Shown here in pieces: positions 1 through 5,498 of a stretch of DNA of 5,498 nt. The stretch spans positions 1 through 5,498 of the forward strand of contig CAMCFL010000252.1 of NCBI GenBank assembly GCA_945873715.1. The letters run 5' to 3'. The position numbers and the translations under genes are program-made. The notes below the pieces were generated by a model. The model searched no databases and was not told the origin of the DNA. It saw only the letters and a list, made by a program, of their open reading frames with translations. This stretch comes from Akkermansia muciniphila (lineage in GTDB: Bacteria > Verrucomicrobiota > Verrucomicrobiia > Limisphaerales > UBA9464). Every line of letters starts with the position of its first letter. The stretch's first letter is position 1.

Positions 1-7
1 ATTGGGG

Positions 8-1456
8 ATGGCGAATCGCTTTTGTTCGCGGGGGTGGGGTGGGTTGGCGGGGTTGCTTTTCCTGCTGTCGGGCGCGCAGGCGGTGGACGTCTCGGGAGTG
101 TCGCGGCAGAACGGTGCCGGGTTGCCCATGACCTGGGGTGAGCGCGAGGGATGGAAGGCCCCGGCCTGGTATGGCGTCACGCTGCCCGCGGGAGACGCGG
201 ACGCGAAACGCGAGTTCGAGGAGGCTTTGAAATCCTTGCCGCATCTCTCGTTGACCCTGCCGACGGAGGACCTGTTCGGGAGCGAACGGGGGATCTATCC
301 GCATTCGATGGAAACCGGCGACGAATGGGAACGGGCGGCGAAGCTCGAGTATCTGTCGGAGATGGGAGCGTCGGTTGCAACGGTGCCCGCCGGCGTACGG
401 ATCCAGGGCGGATGGAACCGGCGTCCGGAAGAGTCACCGAAGCATTCGTTCCGGTTGGTGTTCCGGGCAAAGTTGGGAGCGTCGAAGTGGAGGGTGGCGT
501 TGTTCAATGGAAAGGCGGAGGGGTTCGACCAGTTGATCCTGAGGGCAGGCAACAACCATTCGTGGCTGCACTGGAGCGGGGCTGAGCGGCGTCGGGCGGA
601 CTTCCTGCGGGACCCCTGGATGCGTGCGACTCACGCGGCGATGGGGCACCCAGCGGCGCGGAGTCGTCCGGTGCACCTGTTCCTCAACGGCCTGTACTGG
701 GGGGTGTATGACCTGTGCGAGCGGCCGGATGGGAAGTTTGCCTCGGATGCCTGGGGCGGGAAGGAGCGGGACTACGACGCGCGGAACGCGGACAAGATCC
801 TGTCGGGCGACGCGACGTCGTGGGACGCACTGTTCCGCTTGGCCAATGCGGGGGTGACGAACGCGGCGGTATATGGGCAGGTGAAGGCGGTGCTCGATGT
901 GCCGGCCTTCATCGATTACATCCTGCTGAACCTGTACGGCGCGAATGCGGATTGGGATCGGGCCTCGAACTGGTACGCGGCGCGGCGACGGGAACCAGCG
1001 GGTCCATGGCGGTTCCTCGCCTGGGACGGGGAGCGGACCCTGGAGGAAGTGGGCGACTGGCGGATTGCCGACAACGACGATCAGTCGCCGATGCGGTTGT
1101 TCCAGCAGTTGCGGGCGTGTCCGGATTTCGGTCGCGAGTTTGGCGAGCGGGCGCGGCGACATCTGGGGCCGGGTGGGGCGCTGTGCCCGGAACGGGCGGC
1201 GGAACGGTACCGGTTGCTGTCGGAGCGACTGGGGGCGGGGATCTCCGGGGAGGCGGCACGATGGGGGGATTACCGTCGCGCGGCCCATTCCTACAAGGAG
1301 GGACCGTACGAGACCTACACCGTCCGGGGACATTGGCGGCCGGAGGTGGATCGGTTGTTGAAGGAGTATTTTCCCAAGCGGACGGCGGTGGTGCTGGAGA
1401 AGTTGGGCGGGGAACTGAGGGGGGCGAGCGGAGGGACGGGTTCCAGGAGTCCGTGA
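8..1456 (+). CDS. Secreted CotH-type protein kinase family protein
   Basis: This is an exported member of the CotH kinase family (atypical protein kinases first known from Bacillus spore coats), 482 aa counted from the ATG at 8. Residues 1-25 form a signal peptide ending in AQA, so the protein should act outside the cytoplasm; no lipobox is seen. Family blocks occur in the usual order: GVRIQGG...SPKHSFRLVF (about 129-152), LILRAGNNHSW (176-186), HLFLNGLYWGVYDLCERPD (223-241), DWDRASNWYAARR (315-327) and WRFLAWDGER (334-343). D315 or D317, N321 and D340 are the likely catalytic or metal-binding residues by analogy. The wording matches large planctomycete/verrucomicrobial CotH proteins, but the upstream chitobiase-like and lamin-tail domains common there are absent. 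The frame is also open to the window edge (TTG at 2), so the true start could lie upstream, although the signal peptide favours 8. The substrate is unknown. A 44-nt gap to the next gene allows cotranscription. Confidence 0.85.
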   Translation: MANRFCSRGWGGLAGLLFLLSGAQAVDVSGVSRQNGAGLPMTWGEREGWKAPAWYGVTLPAGDADAKREFEEALKSLPHLSLTLPTEDLFGSERGIYPHSMETGDEWERAAKLEYLSEMGASVATVPAGVRIQGGWNRRPEESPKHSFRLVFRAKLGASKWRVALFNGKAEGFDQLILRAGNNHSWLHWSGAERRRADFLRDPWMRATHAAMGHPAARSRPVHLFLNGLYWGVYDLCERPDGKFASDAWGGKERDYDARNADKILSGDATSWDALFRLANAGVTNAAVYGQVKAVLDVPAFIDYILLNLYGANADWDRASNWYAARRREPAGPWRFLAWDGERTLEEVGDWRIADNDDQSPMRLFQQLRACPDFGREFGERARRHLGPGGALCPERAAERYRLLSERLGAGISGEAARWGDYRRAAHSYKEGPYETYTVRGHWRPEVDRLLKEYFPKRTAVVLEKLGGELRGASGGTGSRSP

Positions 1457-1490
1457 CGAAGGAACTTCCGTCGGGTCGGGGATTTGTTTC

Positions 1491-1494
1491 AGGG
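1491..1494 (+). promoter_or_regulatory. Weak Shine-Dalgarno (AGGG) for the cNMP-DUF1003 gene
   Basis: AGGG lies 6 nt before the ATG at 1501. The reading frame of this gene is open far upstream (to about 715), so this site, together with the start of cNMP-domain homology at residue 6 onward, is what decides the start at 1501. Confidence 0.45.
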
Positions 1495-1500
1495 TGCGCC

Positions 1501-2406
1501 ATGAGCGCGGATGCAGATCTGTTGAAGGAAGTCTCCCTGTTCCAGTTTCTGGATGACCGGGAGCGGGCCGATCTGGCGGCCGAGATGCACCTGGTCCGGT
1601 TGAAGGCGGGGGAGGTGTTGTTCCAGATCGGCGAGCCGGGAGATGCGCTGTTCGTGGTTCGAAGCGGCGAAGCGGAAGTCTTCTTCAAGAACGACACCGG
1701 CGAGCGGATCGTGTTGGAGTTGGTGACGGCGGGGGATTTCGTCGGTGAATTGTCGCTACTGGATCGTGGAAGCCGGAGCGCCTCGGTGGTGGCGACCCGG
1801 GACATGGAGGTGCTGGAGTTGGATCGGGCCGGCCTGGAGAAGTTCCTCCTGTTACGACCGCAGGCGGCGATGGACCTGCTGGCGGCCATGGGAAGGCGGC
1901 TCCGGGTCAGTGCCGAGCGACTGCGTCACACGGCGTCGCGCAATGTGAACGAGGAGATGGCGGATCACCGCTCGGTGGTCCAGAAGTCAGCCGATTGGAT
2001 CGCGGAGTTTGCGGGGAGCATCGCGTTCCTGATGATCCACGTGGGGTGGTTCGGATCGTGGCTGCTGGTGAACTCGGTCAAGATTCCGGGGATCCCGCAG
2101 TTTGATCCGTTTCCGTTCGGTTTCCTGACCCTGACAGTTTCGCTGGAGGCGATCTTCCTCTCGGTTTTCGTCCTGCTCAGCCAGAACCGGCAGGCCGCCA
2201 AGGATCACGTGCGTTCCGATGTGGAATACGACGTGAACCTGAAGGCCGAGATGGAGATTGCCCACCTTCACGAGAAGATGGATCGGTTGACGGCCGATGT
2301 GCTGCTCCGTCTGGAGCGGTTGCAGCAGGCGGTCGGGCCTGCGAAGGGCGCGGAGCGAGGCGGACGTCGGGGTGGGGGAGAGGTCCGTGAGTTGCCTCCC
2401 GGTTGA
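1501..2406 (+). CDS. Cyclic nucleotide-binding domain / DUF1003 membrane protein
   Basis: This 301-aa fusion joins a Crp/PKA-type cyclic nucleotide-binding domain (about 10-125) to a DUF1003 domain (about 158-265). The phosphate-binding cassette is visible as GELSLLDRGSRSASV at 82-96, with the key E83 and R92-S93 retained, so ligand binding is plausible; cAMP, cGMP or another nucleotide cannot be told apart by eye. There is no helix-turn-helix, so it is not a Crp/Fnr transcription factor. DUF1003 supplies two hydrophobic segments (about 170-190 and 207-227), the FDPFPF motif between them (201-206), and the hallmark SQNRQAAKDHVRSDVEYDVNL (227-247, broken here as SQNRQ...DVNL). A charged helix, probably coiled coil, follows (248-280), then a Gly/Arg-rich tail (282-293). 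Inference: a membrane protein whose behaviour is set by a cytoplasmic nucleotide sensor. The biochemical role of DUF1003 is unknown to me. It ends 14 nt before the stop of the convergent propeller gene. Confidence 0.88.
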   Translation: MSADADLLKEVSLFQFLDDRERADLAAEMHLVRLKAGEVLFQIGEPGDALFVVRSGEAEVFFKNDTGERIVLELVTAGDFVGELSLLDRGSRSASVVATRDMEVLELDRAGLEKFLLLRPQAAMDLLAAMGRRLRVSAERLRHTASRNVNEEMADHRSVVQKSADWIAEFAGSIAFLMIHVGWFGSWLLVNSVKIPGIPQFDPFPFGFLTLTVSLEAIFLSVFVLLSQNRQAAKDHVRSDVEYDVNLKAEMEIAHLHEKMDRLTADVLLRLERLQQAVGPAKGAERGGRRGGGEVRELPPG

Positions 2407-2444
2407 ACCCACCGCCACGTTCAGGGCTGGGTGGAGGGACCGGG
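2398..2444. other. Convergent 3' ends: nested inverted repeats and a G-run motif, no clear terminator
   Basis: CCCGGT (2398-2403) is complementary to ACCGGG (2439-2444). Directly inside it TGAAC (2404-2408) is complementary to GTTCA (2419-2423), and these two arms contain the stop codons of the two convergent genes. The right part also has four GGG runs (2424, 2429, 2436, 2442) with loops of 2, 4 and 3 nt, a textbook G-quadruplex pattern on the plus strand. No T-tract follows on either strand, so this is not a standard intrinsic terminator. A role in ending convergent transcription is inference only. Confidence 0.3.
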
Positions 2445-3689
2445 AAGCGTCCAGTCGTAAGCCGCAAGGGCGTTGAGCTCCCGGATGAAGAGTTGGCTGC
2501 CCGCCACGGCGAGGTGCGCCCAGGTGTCGGAGCCAACCTTGCGTTCGGAAACGATTTCCAGTTTGGCGGGGTTGGCCTTGAGGAGAAGGAGGACCCCGCG
2601 TTCGTCGAGGGCAAGGATGCGATCCCGGTTGGAGACGAGGCTCCAGTACTTGCCGAAGCCGCTGGGGGAGGTCCAACGCTCGGTGCCATCGGCGAGGTCG
2701 ATGCACAGAGCGCGCTGATTGCGCAGGTGGAGGTAGGCGTGACCGTCGATCAGCACAGGCGACGACATGTAGCCCTGAGCCTTGAATGACCAAGCGGGTT
2801 GGACGGTGAACTTTTCCCCGTCGCGTCGGATGTCGAAGGCGAGGGTCTTGCCTCCATAGGTGCTGGTGAAGACCCGGTTCGAGGACACGATCGTCGGGGT
2901 CAGGATGTTCATGCCCCGGAAAGCTTCGACCGGAGTGGACCAGAGTTGCTTTCCGCTCTCCGGGTCGAGGGCGGCGAGGTGGGTACGGGATTGCACGACC
3001 AGTTGCCGGCTGCCGGCAAGGGTGGCGAGGACGGGAGAGCTGAAGGCACTGCCGTTCATGCCACCTCCATCCGTGAGGGATCGCCATCGGATCTCCCCGG
3101 ACTTCTTGTCGAGCCGGACCACTCCGCCACCCGCCTGGACAAACACGTCGTTGCCATCGATGAGGGGTGAGCAGACGAACCCGAAGGCAGGAAGCTCGGT
3201 CTTGAGTTCGGCCGGGAAGTCATGCTTCCACCGGACGTTGCCATTCGAGGCGTCGAGGCAGACAAGGACATCGCGCATGCCCGCGACAAAGAGGGATTCG
3301 CCATCCCAAGCCGGGGTTGAGCGGATCCAGTCTCCGTTGGATTTGGCGAAGAACGGGACCTTCATGGAACCCGCCCACTCGGTCTTCCAGAGTTCCCTGC
3401 CGGTCTGGCGATCCAGAGCGCGGACGGTCTCGGTCTGGGAATCAAGGGTTTCGGTGGTGAAGACCTGAGTGGTCGTGACGATCGGGCCGGAGTAGCTGGG
3501 GCCGAGCGGGATCCGCCAGAGCTGGCGGAGATGCTTCTCATCGAGTTGATCGGGCCAGGCCGAAGCTGCAATCCGGCCGTCCCGGCTGGGCCCGCGCCAT
3601 TGGGGCCAGAGATCCGAGGCGGAGGCCGACCCGATGAGAAGAACCATCGAGCAGAAAGCGAGCAGACGGTCGTCGGCGGTGCGCGGCAT
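2421..3689 (-). CDS. Exported PQQ-binding-like beta-propeller protein
   Basis: This 422-aa protein has a signal peptide (1-24, ending SASA) and should fold as a periplasmic or secreted beta-propeller. The mature N terminus begins with WPQWRGPSRDG (28-38), the standard opening of PQQ-like propeller proteins in planctomycetes and verrucomicrobia. Blade repeats of the form aLDxxtGxxxW recur: ALDRQTGRELW (91-101), CLDASNGNVRW (144-154), RLDKKSGEIRW (192-202), ALDPESGKQLW (240-250) and CIDLADGTERW (329-339). The C terminus, LFIRELNALAAYDW (400-413), is also typical. No haem-binding CxxCH and no clear quinoprotein dehydrogenase catalytic set are visible, so enzyme activity should not be assumed; a scaffold or binding role is equally likely. 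It lies 68 nt downstream of the acyltransferase in the same orientation but may have its own promoter. No Shine-Dalgarno sequence is seen before the ATG at 3689. Confidence 0.9.
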   Translation of the reverse strand: MPRTADDRLLAFCSMVLLIGSASASDLWPQWRGPSRDGRIAASAWPDQLDEKHLRQLWRIPLGPSYSGPIVTTTQVFTTETLDSQTETVRALDRQTGRELWKTEWAGSMKVPFFAKSNGDWIRSTPAWDGESLFVAGMRDVLVCLDASNGNVRWKHDFPAELKTELPAFGFVCSPLIDGNDVFVQAGGGVVRLDKKSGEIRWRSLTDGGGMNGSAFSSPVLATLAGSRQLVVQSRTHLAALDPESGKQLWSTPVEAFRGMNILTPTIVSSNRVFTSTYGGKTLAFDIRRDGEKFTVQPAWSFKAQGYMSSPVLIDGHAYLHLRNQRALCIDLADGTERWTSPSGFGKYWSLVSNRDRILALDERGVLLLLKANPAKLEIVSERKVGSDTWAHLAVAGSQLFIRELNALAAYDWTLPGPSTQP

Positions 3690-3697
3690 AGGACATC

Positions 3698-3725
3698 ATT
3701 GTACAGCGAAAGCCAAAGCCGGCAA
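3698..3725 (-). promoter_or_regulatory. Candidate sigma70-type promoter for the beta-propeller gene
   Basis: Read on the minus strand, TTGCCG (3725-3720) is followed after 16 nt by TACAAT (3703-3698). The -10 box matches the consensus at five of six positions and the -35 at four of six. Transcription would begin near 3691, only about 2 nt before the ATG at 3689, giving a nearly leaderless message. That agrees with the absence of a ribosome binding site. It sits entirely in the 68-nt gap after the acyltransferase stop. Confidence 0.35.
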
Positions 3726-3757
3726 CTTGCCGTGCCCGGACGCCCTGATCGTGCCTG

Positions 3758-4696
3758 TCAGATCGGTGATCCCGAGGCTGGTTCCTCGTCGTTCGGTGGA
3801 TTCGCCGGGGCGGCCGACTGTTGCCGCGAAGGAGCCTTCCAGCGGCGATGCACCCAGAACCAGTTGGCCGGATCACGCCGGATGGCGGACTCCAGGCAGC
3901 GGTTGACGTCCAACATGATTTCCTCCGGGCGACGAGCGGAACCGTCGGCGCTCCGGGTTGGGATGGGTTCGCTGAACTCCACCCGCCAGTGGGCGAGTCG
4001 GGTGCGGTAGCAGATCCCCACGGCCAATCGGGCATGGAAGCGGAGCGCGTAGACGGCCGGTGCGGCGGAGGTGGAACAGGGATGACCGAAAAACGGGAGC
4101 CACAGGCCGCGATTGCCGGCGTGCTGATCGCTGAGCAAGCCGAGCATGACGTTGCCCTGGTTCAGGACTGAACGAAGTTGGGCTCCATCCCGGGTCCGCT
4201 CGAAGAACAGAATACCCGACCTTTTCCTAAGGCGCTGGAGCGCAGCGTCCAAGGCGGGCGGGCGGATCGCCCGGTAAGTGGTCGCCAGCTGGCGTCCATG
4301 GGCGAGGGGGCGAAGCCGGGCCAGGATCTCGAAGTTGCCGAAGTGCCCGACAGCGACCACCGACAGGGTGCCGATCGGCGGGACCGCTTCGTCGAAGCCG
4401 CTGACGTCGATCCGAGGCGCGAGCTCGGCGTCGGTCATGGCGGCCGTCTTGACGGCCGTGGCGTAATTCTCGCCGATTCTCCGGAAATTCTCGCGGGCAA
4501 TCCCGCGGAGTTGCTGTGGTGAGAACTCGGAGCCGAGGGCGCGCTCGAGGTTCTCGAGGGCGACCCGTCGGTGACGGGCGTCGAGCCACCAAGTCATGTT
4601 TCCGGCGCAACGACCGAGACGCGCAACCCAATCCAGCGGCAGCGCCTGAAGGGTGGCCACAAGGGCCCGTACGAAAATGCCGAGGAGAAAACCCAT
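3758..4696 (-). CDS. LpxL/HtrB-family lysophospholipid (lipid A-type) acyltransferase
   Basis: This 312-aa protein belongs to the bacterial lipid A biosynthesis acyltransferase family (LpxL/LpxM, PF03279), and its length is close to normal for the family. It starts with a hydrophobic membrane-anchoring helix (about 3-20). The catalytic HX4E motif is present as HFGNFE (H118, E123). It is followed by the family blocks LLSDQHAGNRG (187-197), PFFGHPCST (201-209) and, near the C terminus, ANWFWVHRRWK (277-287). The tail after 288 is Pro/Ala/Ser-rich and probably disordered. The expected reaction is transfer of a fatty acyl chain from acyl-ACP to a lipid on the cytoplasmic face of the inner membrane. 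The acceptor may be lipid A, but no other lipid A gene lies in the window, so an ornithine-lipid or other acceptor is possible. No Shine-Dalgarno sequence or clear promoter is visible upstream of the ATG at 4696. It is the first gene of a possible two-gene minus-strand unit. Confidence 0.88.
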   Translation of the reverse strand: MGFLLGIFVRALVATLQALPLDWVARLGRCAGNMTWWLDARHRRVALENLERALGSEFSPQQLRGIARENFRRIGENYATAVKTAAMTDAELAPRIDVSGFDEAVPPIGTLSVVAVGHFGNFEILARLRPLAHGRQLATTYRAIRPPALDAALQRLRKRSGILFFERTRDGAQLRSVLNQGNVMLGLLSDQHAGNRGLWLPFFGHPCSTSAAPAVYALRFHARLAVGICYRTRLAHWRVEFSEPIPTRSADGSARRPEEIMLDVNRCLESAIRRDPANWFWVHRRWKAPSRQQSAAPANPPNDEEPASGSPI

Positions 4697-4906
4697 GAAA
4701 CGACAAATAAAGGCGGAGCATGGTCGGAGGTGGGAAAGCAGGCGAACTGAAACCGAGGGCCGGTCGGGAAGGGGGGCAAGTGACGGGATCCGGGTAGCGG
4801 GTCGTTGGCGGTGCCGTCAGTCTTCAGAACCGGGCACGTTGATGGGCAGAGACATCGGACGGGGTTCAAGGAAACGTCTTGCTTAGGCAGATTTCCGTGG
4901 TTTTCT

Positions 4907-4928
4907 GGTGACTGAGAGGTGGCTGAGA
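4907..4928 (+). repeat. Two tandem copies of an 11-bp unit, GGTGRCTGAGA
   Basis: GGTGACTGAGA (4907-4917) is followed directly by GGTGGCTGAGA (4918-4928), identical at 10 of 11 positions. The period is close to one DNA helical turn, and the repeat ends 25 nt before the -35 box of the FecR-domain promoter. If transcription starts near 4988, the copies fall at about -81 to -60, a usual place for an activator site. A binding role is inferred. Confidence 0.5.
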
Positions 4929-4953
4929 CAGAGCAAGTTGGGGAAATAAGCGT

Positions 4954-4981
4954 TTGACATCAAATGCTCCCTCCCTAGGCT
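4954..4981 (+). promoter_or_regulatory. Candidate sigma70-type promoter for the FecR-domain gene
   Basis: A perfect -35 hexamer TTGACA (4954-4959) is followed after 16 nt by TAGGCT (4976-4981), which keeps the T, A and final T that matter most in a -10 box. The predicted start is near 4988, giving a leader of about 30 nt. It is the strongest promoter match I found in the window. The inverted repeat TTTGA-CA-TCAAA (4953-4964) overlaps the -35 box. Confidence 0.55.
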
Positions 4982-5005
4982 CGCATGCAACGAAAGCCAA
5001 CCTCC

Positions 5006-5011
5006 GAAGGG
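5006..5011 (+). promoter_or_regulatory. Ribosome binding site (GAAGGG) of the FecR-domain gene
   Basis: GAAGGG ends 8 nt before the ATG at 5020. It is the clearest Shine-Dalgarno-like sequence in the window and supports 5020 as the start; the earlier ATG at 4985 is in another frame. Confidence 0.55.
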
Positions 5012-5019
5012 TCAAGACC

Positions 5020-5498
5020 ATGAAGATTTCCGCCTACCTCTCCCGCTGTGCTGCTCTCGGTGCCTTCCTGGCCCTGTCGAGCGCGCTCGTCCACGCTGCG
5101 CCTCAAGCCGGCCAAGCTGAAGTGACCCGTGTTTCGGGCACGGTGACGATCGGTGGCAATGCGGCCAAAGTCGGTGACACTGCGGGTCCTGGCTCGATCA
5201 TCAAGACGGGTGCCAGTTCGCAAGCTGATTTCAACCTTGGTGTGAACGGTCCTGACATTACCGTCTCCGCTGACACCACGATCACGGTCGAGGAGTTGTC
5301 CTTTGACGACGCGGGTCCTTCGCCGGTGGTCAGCACCAAGCTCAATCTGCAAGCCGGCAAGGTGGCGGGCTACGTCAAGAAGAGCTCTTCCCAGTCGACC
5401 TACACCGTGGTGACACCGACCACCTCGGCAGCGATCCGGGGTACGACTTATCTGGTGACGGCGGATGGCGATGTTTATGTGTGGGATGGGTGCGTGGA
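5020..5498 (+). CDS. Exported FecR-domain protein (3' end outside the window)
   Basis: The first 159 codons are present; the gene runs off the window with no stop. Residues 1-26 form a signal peptide (MKISAYLSR, hydrophobic core, VHA cleavage site). A FecR domain (PF04773) follows: VSGTVTIGG (38-46), KVGD...GSIIKTGASSQADFNL (50-73), TVEELSF (89-95), LNLQAGKVAGYVKK (108-121) and the signature TPTTSAAIRGTTYLV (132-146). Unlike classical FecR of iron signalling, it starts with a cleavable signal peptide, has no cytoplasmic anti-sigma segment, and no sigma factor lies next to it here. It is therefore probably a secreted or surface structural protein of the kind common in verrucomicrobia; that role is inferred. 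Codon use differs from the other genes: glycine is 9 GGT, 7 GGC, 1 GGG and no GGA, and GCT is frequent. With the good promoter and ribosome binding site, this suggests high expression. Confidence 0.85.
   Translation, partial: MKISAYLSRCAALGAFLALSSALVHAAPQAGQAEVTRVSGTVTIGGNAAKVGDTAGPGSIIKTGASSQADFNLGVNGPDITVSADTTITVEELSFDDAGPSPVVSTKLNLQAGKVAGYVKKSSSQSTYTVVTPTTSAAIRGTTYLVTADGDVYVWDGCV

Larger units (their letters stand above)
4697..5019. other. Divergent intergenic region between acyltransferase and FecR-domain genes
   Basis: This 323-nt stretch has no gene I can support. The left half (4697-4860) is GC-rich and carries six G-runs on the plus strand between 4757 and 4801; I find no convincing minus-strand promoter there for the acyltransferase. 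The right half (4861-5019) is richer in A and T and carries the control elements of the FecR-domain gene: a tandem repeat, a promoter, a palindrome over the -35 box, and a ribosome binding site. Open frames crossing it on both strands show no recognisable protein character. Confidence 0.6.

Noticed and set aside
434..1333. Long minus-strand open frame of 299 aa opposite the CotH gene
   Set aside because: The translation is rich in Pro and Arg with no domain, and it lies opposite a gene with clear family motifs. Open antisense frames are expected in GC-rich DNA.
1458..1468. GAAG-GAA-CTTC hairpin after the CotH stop codon
   Set aside because: A 4-bp stem with a 3-nt loop and no T-tract is too weak for a terminator.
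715..1500. Upstream extension of the cNMP-DUF1003 frame within the CotH gene
   Set aside because: The frame is open but the translation is Gly/Arg-rich without family character. Homology starts just after the ATG at 1501, which has its own weak ribosome binding site.
909..1889. Minus-strand open frame of 326 aa spanning the CotH and cNMP-DUF1003 genes
   Set aside because: It is a low-complexity Pro/Ser/Arg-rich translation crossing two well-supported plus-strand genes. It is a shadow frame.
1987..3087. Minus-strand open frame of 366 aa across the convergent junction
   Set aside because: It overlaps the propeller gene in another frame and the DUF1003 gene on the other strand. Its composition is rich in Arg, Pro and His with no recognisable motif.
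4697..4760. TTTATTTG before the acyltransferase start as a Bacteroidetes-like -7 element
   Set aside because: It has one mismatch to TAnnTTTG, no matching TTTG about 19 nt upstream, and lies too close to the ATG. Not supported.
4653..4886. Plus-strand open frame of 77 aa at the start of the divergent intergenic region
   Set aside because: It overlaps the acyltransferase N terminus on the opposite strand. It is rich in Arg and Gly, with no ribosome binding site or recognisable domain.
4985..5023. 12-codon upstream ORF whose TGA overlaps the FecR-domain ATG (ATGA)
   Set aside because: The overlap is attractive for translational coupling. However, the predicted transcription start (about 4988) lies after its ATG, and only a weak AGG precedes it. 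A mapped start upstream of 4980 would revive it.

Overview
The window is GC-rich bacterial chromosome. It holds five protein genes, the first and last lying at the window edges, and no RNA gene, mobile element or CRISPR array that I can see. The families present are a secreted CotH-type kinase of the planctomycete/verrucomicrobial sort, an exported PQQ-like beta-propeller opening with WPQWRGPSRDG, a cyclic-nucleotide-binding/DUF1003 membrane protein, and an exported FecR-domain protein with no sigma factor beside it. This mix points to the PVC group, most likely Verrucomicrobiota. That placement is an inference from protein families, not from a marker gene.

Layout. Plus strand: CotH-like kinase (8-1456), then after 44 nt the cNMP-DUF1003 protein (1501-2406). 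Minus strand: a LpxL/HtrB-type acyltransferase (4696-3758), then after 68 nt the beta-propeller (3689-2421). The two pairs converge, with only 14 nt between the stop codons at 2406 and 2421. The acyltransferase and the FecR-domain gene (5020 to beyond the window end) diverge across a 323-nt intergenic region (4697-5019). That region contains the best promoter candidate in the window (TTGACA at 4954, TAGGCT at 4976), an 11-bp tandem repeat just upstream of it, and a small palindrome over the -35 box.

Functionally this is mostly cell-envelope cargo. Three products carry signal peptides (CotH, beta-propeller, FecR-domain). One is a two-helix membrane protein with a cytoplasmic-type ligand sensor. 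One is a membrane-associated acyltransferase that probably acylates lipid A or another envelope lipid. The neighbours do not form a recognisable pathway, and no defence or mobile system is apparent. The most unusual gene is the cNMP-DUF1003 fusion. The most testable regulatory signal is the repeat and palindrome arrangement in front of the FecR-domain gene.
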